64,000 nucleotides of DNA from a marine gamma proteobacterium HTCC2148 (GTDB lineage Bacteria; Pseudomonadota; Gammaproteobacteria; Pseudomonadales; Halieaceae): positions 1 to 64,000 of the forward strand of contig DS999234.1 in NCBI GenBank assembly GCA_000156295.1. Reading direction: 5' to 3'. A model generated the notes under the pieces. That model was not told where the DNA came from, made no database searches, and worked only from the letters and a program-made list of their open reading frames with translations. The position numbers were made by a program, and so were the translations under genes. The stretch's first letter is position 1, and every line of letters begins with the position of its first letter. Of the stretch, positions 17,469 through 24,965 are shown in pieces.

Positions 17469-18515
17469 ATGACCCTACTGGTTATTTATCTCTCTCTCGC
17501 TATTGGCGTGTCTTTTCTTTGCTCAGTACTGGAAGCAGTGCTGTTGTCAGTAACTCCTGGCTTTGTTGCTACCCAGGTGGAGAAATACCCGCGCCGCGGC
17601 AAGGTCTTGCATGATGTCAAAGCGGACCTCGATCGCTCCTTGTCGAGCATTCTGATACTGAACACTTTCGCCCACACCATGGGTGCCGCAGGCGTTGGCG
17701 CCCAGGCGGTTCGCCTGTTTGGCGAAAAGTGGGAGGGCCTGATTGCCTTCCTGCTCACCCTCGCCATTCTCTACATATCCGAAATCATCCCCAAAACCCT
17801 CGGTGCGACCTTCTGGAAACAGCTAGCTCTGCCGTCAGCCGTTATCATTCGACTGCTCATCAAAATTCTTTACCCCTTCGTGTGGCTGTCGGCTCTGATA
17901 ACCCAACTGTTTTCCAAGGGTAAGAGCGGGGGCGTCAGCAGGGAGGAGCTGACTGCCATGGCTAAACTCGGTGCGCGCCATGGCTCGCTACGCAACCAGG
18001 AGAGCGAATTACTGGAAAATATTCTCAGCTTGCGCGGCACACGAACCGAGGACATTCTCACCCCGCGCACTGTCGTCACTGCATTGCCGGAAAGCATCAC
18101 TATTCTTGAGGGTCTCGATCGGCTGGGAGATCGGCCTTTCAACCGTATTCCTGTATACCGCAGTAATGTCGACGCCATCAGTGGCGTGGTTTATCGGCCC
18201 ACCATGCTGGAGGCGGTCCGAGAAGGCCAGGGAGAGCTGACCCTGGCTGCTATTGCCGCGCCGGAATACCGTGTCTCTGAAGAGTTGCCCGTGCTGCAAT
18301 TACTGGACCTGTTTCTCAAACGCAAAGAGCACTTGTTTCTGGTGGAAGATGAGTACGGCCAGACCGCTGGGGTAGTGACCCTTGAGGATGCGGTGGAAAC
18401 TTTGCTGGGTCGGGAGATTATGGATGAAAGCGACAAGGTCGAAGACATGCAGCAACTGGCTCGCAGCACTTATCGCGAACGCCTTAGGGACCTGGATAAG
18501 GATAAAGAAACCTGA
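17469..18515 (+). CDS. DUF21 (CNNM)-CBS domain membrane protein
   Basis: The N-terminal ~135 residues form a DUF21/CNNM membrane domain with the LYISEIIPKTLGA signature. A linker with SREELTAMAKLGARHG precedes a CBS pair, with TEDILTPRTVV at the start and VVTLEDAVETLLG at the end of the second CBS. This is the CorC/HlyC-like 'haemolysin family' arrangement, now linked to magnesium or cobalt handling. The C-terminal CorC_HlyC domain is absent; the protein ends soon after the CBS pair with a charged tail. It is monocistronic. Confidence 0.88.
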   Translation: MTLLVIYLSLAIGVSFLCSVLEAVLLSVTPGFVATQVEKYPRRGKVLHDVKADLDRSLSSILILNTFAHTMGAAGVGAQAVRLFGEKWEGLIAFLLTLAILYISEIIPKTLGATFWKQLALPSAVIIRLLIKILYPFVWLSALITQLFSKGKSGGVSREELTAMAKLGARHGSLRNQESELLENILSLRGTRTEDILTPRTVVTALPESITILEGLDRLGDRPFNRIPVYRSNVDAISGVVYRPTMLEAVREGQGELTLAAIAAPEYRVSEELPVLQLLDLFLKRKEHLFLVEDEYGQTAGVVTLEDAVETLLGREIMDESDKVEDMQQLARSTYRERLRDLDKDKET

Positions 18516-18539
18516 AGAAAAGACCGAGGGGAAAAAGGT

Positions 18540-18983
18540 CTAGCCAGCTGACTCGATCAGCGTCACGGTGCGCTTCAGGGCGAGTCGCAGCAACAGGTAA
18601 AGCATTAACCCTGCAGGGCCTGCCATCAATGTTACCAGCAAGAAAGGCATGATAAGCCAATGCTTGATACCCTGCCGCTTCGCGTCCCTGACTATCCATG
18701 CGCCAACAAACAGGTCAAATACCAGGTAGTGAATCCACCCACCCAGCACAGCGGTGGGACTTTGGAACAACATCATGACGCTTTCCAGCGAACCAAAACC
18801 TGCTCCCTCCGGCGCGGGCTGTCCGAAAAACAGTGCCCAGATGTAAAAAGGACCTAGCAACAGTGGCACCCAGATAGCATGAACCGAAAGTTGCGTGACA
18901 CGATGATGAGGCAGAAAAAACAGCAAGAACCAGGCGGGCAGAACAGCATAATTGCAGATCAAGAATAAGTCGTCTGTACTCAT
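18540..18983 (-). CDS. ABA4-like (DUF4281) membrane protein
   Basis: A ~147-residue, four-helix membrane protein. GGWIHYLVFDLFVGAWIVRDA followed by the GP-x-G-L-x-x-Y segment near the C-terminus is the signature of the ABA4/DUF4281 family. The plant member is needed for neoxanthin synthesis, and bacterial members are of unknown function but often occur in carotenoid-containing organisms. The ATG at 18983 is preferred to an upstream in-frame start because it begins the first helix. It is convergent with the CBS protein. Confidence 0.8.
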   Translation of the reverse strand: MSTDDLFLICNYAVLPAWFLLFFLPHHRVTQLSVHAIWVPLLLGPFYIWALFFGQPAPEGAGFGSLESVMMLFQSPTAVLGGWIHYLVFDLFVGAWIVRDAKRQGIKHWLIMPFLLVTLMAGPAGLMLYLLLRLALKRTVTLIESAG

Positions 18984-19148
18984 AGTATTCTCTGTAAGTG
19001 CGGGCGCAGTCAGCCGCCCTGTGCCCAGAGCGTACAACGGCTGGCCCGGGATATCCATCCGATTGGCGATGACCAGGGCGATGCCTTATATTAGCGCTAT
19101 GAACGGAATGCCACCTTGGCTTTCACACAATTACCGGGAGTCCATTTG

Positions 19149-20063
19149 GTGAAAAGAATTTGCGCCAGCCTGTTGCTAACGGCAGTGGTTTTGACTGCAT
19201 GCAGCGCGACGGGGGTCAGCATACCTGTCCTGGAGGGTAGCCTCGCCGGCGAACGCCTGCCCGGCAAAATCATCTGGCACGAATTAATCACCGACACACC
19301 CGAGCAGACACAGCGCTTTTACACCGAGCTTTTTGGTTGGGAGTTCGAACCTTTATCGGATAAGAACATCAACTACTTCCTCATTCGCCAAAACGGTAAA
19401 GCCATTGGCGGCATGATAAATCAGAACAGACTTCCCACTAAGGCAGATATATCACAATGGGTCGCCCTCTTTTCGGTGACCGATATCGCTGCAGCCACTG
19501 ACCAGGTGGCAAGTTCGGGTGGGACTGTATTCACTCCACCAACCTCTCTTGGTGACCGCGGTAAAATAGCGGTCGTCGCCGACCCACAGGGAGCACTTTT
19601 CGCGCTGTTACAAACTGCTAATGGCGACCCGGCGGACACTACCGAGCCAGCGTCGGTTGCCGATTTTTTCTGGCACGAGCTTTGGACTGGCGACATAGAT
19701 CGGGCTGTTACTTTTTATGGCAAACTCGCACCCTATCAAATGGAACGAAGAAGCCTGGGCACGGGGAACGAGTCCATTGACTACGTCGTGATGCATACGC
19801 AGCAGCAAAAGCGTGGGGGCATCCGGGCGAACCCGTTCAAAGGCTTGCCGCCCATCTGGGTAAATTACCTGCAAATCCCGGATGATGCAGAACTTGATCG
19901 CATTTTGGCGAAGGTAGAGTCATTGGGCGGTGAAATCCTGGTGCCGGCTGCTTCCCGCCCCAGCGGGGGTACCGTGGCGATGATTGCGGGTCCCTCTGGC
20001 GCAGGTATCGCCTTGCAGACCTGGACAAATGAAGAGCAGCTCGCGAAATTTGGAGAACAATGA
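19149..20063 (+). CDS. Lipoprotein with two VOC (glyoxalase-like) domains
   Basis: A GTG start with GGGAG 8 bases upstream gives a lipoprotein signal (VVLTAC). Two VOC domains follow, each opening with a WHEL segment: IIWHELITDT (about residues 42-51) and FFWHELWTGD later. VVADPQGALFALLQ and MIAGPSGAGIALQ close the two domains. This double-VOC form is common for secreted or cytoplasmic 'VOC family' proteins, but anchoring it to the membrane as a lipoprotein is less usual. It overlaps the next gene by 4 bases (ATGA), so translation is probably coupled. The ligand is unknown. Confidence 0.8.
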   Translation: MKRICASLLLTAVVLTACSATGVSIPVLEGSLAGERLPGKIIWHELITDTPEQTQRFYTELFGWEFEPLSDKNINYFLIRQNGKAIGGMINQNRLPTKADISQWVALFSVTDIAAATDQVASSGGTVFTPPTSLGDRGKIAVVADPQGALFALLQTANGDPADTTEPASVADFFWHELWTGDIDRAVTFYGKLAPYQMERRSLGTGNESIDYVVMHTQQQKRGGIRANPFKGLPPIWVNYLQIPDDAELDRILAKVESLGGEILVPAASRPSGGTVAMIAGPSGAGIALQTWTNEEQLAKFGEQ

Positions 20064-20269
20064 TAATGAAGTCTATTTTTCGTGGCGTACGACTGACTGC
20101 CCTGCTAATCGCTGTTTGCCTGTTATCCGGCTGCGACGACCCGCAGGTCTACGGCGGCATTAGTGTTTCCAGCGGATACGGTTCCTATGGCGGTTATCAT
20201 CATGGTCGTTATGGCGGCTACCATTCTGGAGTCCGAACCAGTGTCTCGATTGGGGGCAGAATCCGCTGA
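20060..20269 (+). CDS. Small Gly/Tyr/His-rich lipoprotein
   Basis: A 69-residue protein with a lipoprotein signal (LLSGC) and a mature part made almost only of Gly, Tyr, Ser and His, with repeated G-G-Y-H/R-G blocks. Its ATG overlaps the stop of the VOC lipoprotein; a second in-frame ATG at 20066 is an equally good start relative to the GGAG at 20052. The short repeats suggest a flexible, metal- or surface-binding tail. No family is recognised. It leads into the PAS kinase gene 60 bases downstream. Confidence 0.7.
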   Translation: MIMKSIFRGVRLTALLIAVCLLSGCDDPQVYGGISVSSGYGSYGGYHHGRYGGYHSGVRTSVSIGGRIR

Positions 20270-20329
20270 ATGCACAGTCGGCGCTAAAGAGGCCAAAGCA
20301 GTGCTTGGTAGGGTAAAAAAGGTGTCTGA

Positions 20330-21781
20330 ATGGCAACAACCACAGTAAAAAAGCTACTTGCTTGTCTGCTGATATCCGCCAGCCAACCGGCTTTGGCTGA
20401 CATTTTTGCAGCATTCCGATTTGAGGACGGTGACACTAATTGGCAGTACGTGGCAAACACCACGGGCACTGTGCTAATTATTGCCCTGAGCTACACCCTG
20501 GTCCGTTTGTTTCTCAATATCCGCAAGGCAGGACGTTATAATCGGGAGCTAGAGGAAATCCGTGGACAATTGGAAGACCGGGTCCGCACTCGCACCGCAA
20601 CCCTGGATGAGTCCAATCGTCAGTTAAAGAAAAACCACTCTGTTCTTGAAAGTGAAATGTCCAAGCATCAGGCAACTGCGGAGCGCCTGCAGCAATCAGA
20701 GTCCTATATCACCAGCATTATGCAATCCATGCCACTTATGTTGATTGGCCTGGATCGGGAAGGGAGCATTACCCAGTGGAACACGCGCGCGGAGGAAGTT
20801 AGCGGTCTGCAAGAGCCTGAAGTTCTCGGCAAAAAACTATGGCAAGCCTACCCTTCAATCACAGTCACTCCGGAGCAAATTGATGAGGCGATCACCAACG
20901 ATTGCACGCTCACAGTCAAACATAGCCAACGAGGCGCATATCACTTTGATATCACGATCTACCCGCTCATAGATCAACCGGAGCAGGGGGTAGTGGTGTT
21001 GATCGATGACGTTACCCAGCGCGTGACCGCAGAGAATATGCTGATCGAAAGAGACAAGATGTCATCGATGGGAGAACTTGCCGGTTCTCTGGCACATGAC
21101 GTCAGTACACCCGTCAATGCAATGCTGATGGATATCCGTGAAGTTCAATCACGCATTGCAAAGCTTGAGTGTGAGACTGCCACAGACCCAGCTCCAATGT
21201 TGGAAGACGCGCTGTTACGTGGCGAACAGGTATCAAGAGTCATTTCCAATCTACTTGAATTTTCAAGCTCGCAAGCCGGCGAAATGAAACTGGCAGATAT
21301 TCCTGACGTTGTTGATCATAGTCTGGAACTTGCAACGGCAGCGCTGACCTCTTCCTCCGGGCTGCAATTTCGCGATGTTGACATTGAAACGAGTTACGAG
21401 GAGGGATTGCCACCCATTCCCTGCCATGAAACGGAGTTGCAGCAGGTTCTACTCAGCCTGCTTCGGCACTGCGTCAACGCGCTGGGTGAAATAGAGCGAG
21501 AGGGCTTTGTGCCCAAGGTGACACTGCAGGTTAGCCAGTTTTACGATGCTCTTTGGTTAAAAGTACAACACAATGGCCGAGGCCTTAGCCTTCAGGAGCA
21601 ACAGGCACTGTTTGAGCCGTTCTTTGCTGATTCTCGTGACGCCAGCGGCGATGACTATGACGCCAGCCGTCGCCTGTCGTATCCGTATTTTATTATCACT
21701 GAGCAACATCGCGGTCAGTTGGCTGTAACATCAGACATCAACGATGGCACCACATTCCATATAGAATTACAGCTCGCTTAG
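20330..21781 (+). CDS. PAS sensor histidine kinase with degenerate ATPase domain
   Basis: Residues 1-23 form a signal-like segment, 44-62 a membrane helix, 68-125 a coiled coil, 125-235 a PAS domain (MPLMLIGLDREG), and 237-483 the kinase core. The H-box is MGELAGSLAHDVSTP with phospho-acceptor His256 intact. The HATPase domain is altered: the N-box reads LLSLLRHCVNAL with His380 where Asn binds Mg-ATP, the G1 box reads HNGRG with His in place of Asp, and the GxGLGL G2 box is missing (RRLSYPYF), although FEPFF and the final GTTF strand persist. It probably cannot bind ATP normally. No response regulator is adjacent. It follows two lipoprotein genes in the same direction. Confidence 0.82.
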   Translation: MATTTVKKLLACLLISASQPALADIFAAFRFEDGDTNWQYVANTTGTVLIIALSYTLVRLFLNIRKAGRYNRELEEIRGQLEDRVRTRTATLDESNRQLKKNHSVLESEMSKHQATAERLQQSESYITSIMQSMPLMLIGLDREGSITQWNTRAEEVSGLQEPEVLGKKLWQAYPSITVTPEQIDEAITNDCTLTVKHSQRGAYHFDITIYPLIDQPEQGVVVLIDDVTQRVTAENMLIERDKMSSMGELAGSLAHDVSTPVNAMLMDIREVQSRIAKLECETATDPAPMLEDALLRGEQVSRVISNLLEFSSSQAGEMKLADIPDVVDHSLELATAALTSSSGLQFRDVDIETSYEEGLPPIPCHETELQQVLLSLLRHCVNALGEIEREGFVPKVTLQVSQFYDALWLKVQHNGRGLSLQEQQALFEPFFADSRDASGDDYDASRRLSYPYFIITEQHRGQLAVTSDINDGTTFHIELQLA

Positions 21782-21916
21782 CCCCCGTTCTGGCTAGTGC
21801 TTCTGCTGACATCCTGCGAACTTATCCCAGGAATTTTTTACGGGTCAGGCCAAGCCTTTCGCTGCTTGAACTATAATCCCAAAGGCAACGCCCACACAAA
21901 ACAAGGCCAGCACGAT

Positions 21917-22138
21917 ATGAACAGAATCGACAAATTAAAAAACGATGTATACAGCTTTGAAGAGCTGATTACGCTGGAGAAAAACGCTACCCAACTGAGA
22001 GACAGCGAAACACTGCGCCTCATCGAGATCAGTCGCGCATCAAAAACCGCAAAAGGAGAGAAGCCAAAGGCTGTCGTCGACGAAGATGGCCGGCCGCTTA
22101 CCCGCAGAGCTCGCCGTGAGGAAAAACGCGACCGTTAG
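21917..22138 (+). CDS. Small charged protein, unknown function
   Basis: A 73-residue, very hydrophilic protein (MNRIDKLKND start, KR-rich tail ending RRAREEKRDR-like) with one probable helix around residues 12-35. The ATG at 21917 is chosen because upstream codons look non-coding. I recognise no family. A short gap separates it from the VOC gene that follows. Confidence 0.6.
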   Translation: MNRIDKLKNDVYSFEELITLEKNATQLRDSETLRLIEISRASKTAKGEKPKAVVDEDGRPLTRRARREEKRDR

Positions 22139-22214
22139 TGCTGGTCATTTCCATGAGACGCTACCAGGGGCGAAAAGCACTCAATCGCTACTTTCTATCG
22201 GGAGGAGGGGCCCA

Positions 22215-22613
22215 ATGATAACGAAGGTACACCACATCAATATTTTGGTACGAGACCTCCAGCTTGCCGTGTCTCGCTATCAAGCCGCTTTTGCAATTGA
22301 GCACTTTGAGTACGGCGATTTACCTGAAAGAGGAGTAAAAACAGCGCGGTTTCGCGCGGGGGAAAGCTGGATCGTGTTGCTTGAGCCAATCGACGCTGAA
22401 GGCGTTCCCGCCAGACATCTCGCAGAACACGGTGAAGGCCTGTTTCTGCTTTCTTTGGGAGTCGATTCTATAGATAAGTCACGGTCCCATATCGACAGCA
22501 GTGGAGGTGGTGTGATCGATGCATCCGAACGCCTTGGGCTTGAGGGCTGGAAAGTACTGGATCTGGATCCAAACACCTTTTCTGGCGCCGTACTTCAGCT
22601 GACGGAGGACTAA
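22215..22613 (+). CDS. VOC family protein (methylmalonyl-CoA epimerase-like)
   Basis: A 132-residue single VOC domain. VHHINILVRDLQLAVSRY places the first metal His, and the protein ends with a VLDLDPNTFSGAVLQL strand. This order resembles methylmalonyl-CoA epimerase and related glyoxalase-fold enzymes, but the diagnostic late metal ligand is not obvious, so the reaction is uncertain. The ATG at 22215 follows GGAGGAGGGG. It sits next to the CoA-metabolism run that starts at 22830, which makes an acyl-CoA substrate attractive. Confidence 0.8.
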   Translation: MITKVHHINILVRDLQLAVSRYQAAFAIEHFEYGDLPERGVKTARFRAGESWIVLLEPIDAEGVPARHLAEHGEGLFLLSLGVDSIDKSRSHIDSSGGGVIDASERLGLEGWKVLDLDPNTFSGAVLQLTED

Positions 22614-22829
22614 TACCTCAAAGTTTGTGCATTGAAACTTCTGATCCGTCTTGCAGCCCCCCGCGTATTCTGAATATAACTAACTATTCTACTCGCACTC
22701 GCGTTCTTTCAAGCCTCTGATTTGCAAAGAAAATTGTAAGCCATATTGAGAGCTTCCATGTTGATGCGGTAGGCAAATCGTCTTTTGGCTGTGATAGCCC
22801 AGGCAAACCTACTTCGGAGCCTTCCGACA

Positions 22830-24029
22830 ATGTCCAAACCGCTAGATGGACTTCGTGTTCTGGATCTCACCCATATGCTCTCCGGACCCTATGGCGCGAT
22901 GATTCTCGCTGATCTGGGCGCAGAAACCATCAAAGTCGAGCCATTGCACGGCGAAGGAACGCGCAAATTGCTCGCGAATGATCCGGCCAACTCACTGGAC
23001 GGCATGGGCGCTTACTTCCTGACACTCAACAGAAACAAACAGAGCGTCGCTATCGATCTAAAAAGCCATGCCGGACGCACCCAGTTCTATCGCCTTGTGG
23101 AAAAATCCGACATTGTCATCAGTAATTTCGGTGCTGGCGTGCCCGAGCGACTTGGTATTGATTTTGAAGCACTCAGCGCGGTCAACCCTGGCATTATCAC
23201 CTGCACTATCACCGGGTTTGGGTCAGATGGCCCCCAGAGCAAGCGTCCTGCCTTTGATCAGGTTGCCCAGGCCACCGGTGGTGGCATGTCCATCACCGGC
23301 AGCGACCCTGAGCACCCCGTGCGTGCCGGGATCCCGATCGGTGACCTTGGAGGTGGTATGTTTGGTGTGATGGGTATTTTGGCTGCGCTTTATGAACGCG
23401 AAAAGAGCGGCAAGGGCCAACATGTCGACATCTCCATGCTGGACTGCCAGATATCGCTGCTGAACTACATGGCCACTATGCACTTCCTGTCGGGAGAAGA
23501 CCCCTACCCTATTGGCAATTCTCACTTTGTTCACGTGCCCTACAACACTTATCGCTGTCAGGACGGCTTTATTGTTATTGCGGTCATCACCGATAATTTC
23601 TGGCAAAACCTGAAGCAGGTGGTCAACTGTGCGGCGTTCGATGACCCGGCGCTGGACGGGCAGCCCGGGAGATGGGCAGACCGTGAAATGATCAATGCGA
23701 CACTCAGCGATGTCCTGAAAGATCGGAGCTGTTCCCACTGGCTCACTCTATTGGAGGCGCAGAGGATTCCTTGTGCCCCTGTCAATAATTTTAGCCAGGC
23801 GCTGTCCGATCCCCAGGTGCGCCATCGCAACATGGTTGTGGAGTTAGGCCATCCCAATGGCGCCAAAACCCGCGGCCCGGGTAACCCCATCAAACTATCG
23901 CGAACCTGCGAGGAATCCTTTGCCCCCGCCCCGACGCTGGGCCAAAACACAGATGAAGTGTTCAGCACGCTTTTGGGCTACAGTGTAGGTGAGATCGATG
24001 ACCTGCGCAGCAGAGGAGTAATCGCTTGA
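22830..24029 (+). CDS. Family III CoA-transferase (CaiB/BaiF)
   Basis: A 399-residue family III CoA-transferase, which moves CoA between carboxylic acids through an acyl-enzyme anhydride. LDLTHMLSGPYGAMILADLGAE is the N-terminal signature region, GLNRNKQSVAIDLK-like text follows as LNRNKQSVAIDLK, and QHVDISMLD contains the likely catalytic Asp. The ATG at 22830 is preceded by GGAG. It overlaps the next gene at TGATG, so the two are translationally coupled. With the HMG-CoA-lyase-type enzyme it probably activates and then cleaves a branched acid. Confidence 0.9.
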   Translation: MSKPLDGLRVLDLTHMLSGPYGAMILADLGAETIKVEPLHGEGTRKLLANDPANSLDGMGAYFLTLNRNKQSVAIDLKSHAGRTQFYRLVEKSDIVISNFGAGVPERLGIDFEALSAVNPGIITCTITGFGSDGPQSKRPAFDQVAQATGGGMSITGSDPEHPVRAGIPIGDLGGGMFGVMGILAALYEREKSGKGQHVDISMLDCQISLLNYMATMHFLSGEDPYPIGNSHFVHVPYNTYRCQDGFIVIAVITDNFWQNLKQVVNCAAFDDPALDGQPGRWADREMINATLSDVLKDRSCSHWLTLLEAQRIPCAPVNNFSQALSDPQVRHRNMVVELGHPNGAKTRGPGNPIKLSRTCEESFAPAPTLGQNTDEVFSTLLGYSVGEIDDLRSRGVIA

Positions 24030-24928
24030 TGAGTGAGTGCATCGTAATCAACGAGGTTGGCCCCAGAGACGGGCTACAGAGCCAGGATAAGCACCTGACC
24101 GTGGCGGAAAGAGCATCGCTTATCAAGTCTCTGCTCACTGCGGGCCTGCAGCATATCGAGGCGGGAAGCTTCGTGTCTCCGCGAGCCGTTCCGCAAATGG
24201 CAGGTACCGACGAGGTCTTTCATCTCTTGGGGCCCGAAAATTCGCCTTACCTAAGCGCCCTGGTCCCCAATATGAAAGGCTACGAGCTAGCCCGCTCTGC
24301 CGGCGCATCAACCGTGGCGGTTGTGGTGTCTGCCACTGAGACCATGAACCAGAAAAACATCAACATGGGTTTACAACAAACTCTGGAAACCGCTGCTAAC
24401 ATCATCCGCCGGGGGCGCGCAGAGGGCGCCCGCGTTCAGGCTTATCTTTCCGTTGCCTTTGAATGCCCGTATGAGGGCAAAGTCGCTGCAGATACCATCC
24501 TTTCCCAGGCCCGTCAGCTGGCCGCCTGGGATGCTGACGAAATTGTAATAGCAGATACTATCGGCGCCGCTGACCCCGCATCCGTGCGCAGCCTTCTCAA
24601 CGCTCTGGTTGCAGAGCACGGCGCCGAAAAAATTGCCTGTCACTTTCACGATACCCGAGCGATGGGTTTAGCCAACACATTTGCAGCGATTGAGAGCGGC
24701 GTTCGCCGGTTTGACAGTTCACTAGGCGGACTGGGTGGCTGCCCCTTTGCCCCCGGAGCAAAAGGCAACGTCGCTACAGAAGATGTTGTCATGATGTGCG
24801 AACAAATGGGATTTAAAACCGGAGTTCAAATGCCCTTGCTTTTAGCTGCGGTGAAGATGGTTAGCGAGCTAACTGGCCATACCCAGGGTGGCAGAGCTCA
24901 TTATTGGCTCAGTAACAATGCGGTCTGA
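24029..24928 (+). CDS. Hydroxymethylglutaryl-CoA lyase family enzyme
   Basis: A TIM-barrel lyase that splits HMG-CoA, or a related 3-hydroxyacyl-CoA, into acetyl-CoA and a ketone or keto acid. NEVGPRDGLQ holds the first metal and catalytic residues, CHFHDTRAMGLAN the HxH metal pair, and GGLGGCPFAPGAKGN the catalytic Cys loop. All are intact. The length (299 residues) is normal. In leucine or acyclic-terpene catabolism this enzyme follows HMG-CoA formation, and an HMG-CoA reductase is encoded 12 kb away on the converging strand. Activity on other 3-hydroxy-3-methyl thioesters remains possible. Confidence 0.9.
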   Translation: MSECIVINEVGPRDGLQSQDKHLTVAERASLIKSLLTAGLQHIEAGSFVSPRAVPQMAGTDEVFHLLGPENSPYLSALVPNMKGYELARSAGASTVAVVVSATETMNQKNINMGLQQTLETAANIIRRGRAEGARVQAYLSVAFECPYEGKVAADTILSQARQLAAWDADEIVIADTIGAADPASVRSLLNALVAEHGAEKIACHFHDTRAMGLANTFAAIESGVRRFDSSLGGLGGCPFAPGAKGNVATEDVVMMCEQMGFKTGVQMPLLLAAVKMVSELTGHTQGGRAHYWLSNNAV

Positions 24929-24965
24929 AAGCAAAGAGCACATAAGGCACTAGGAGAATCATATA

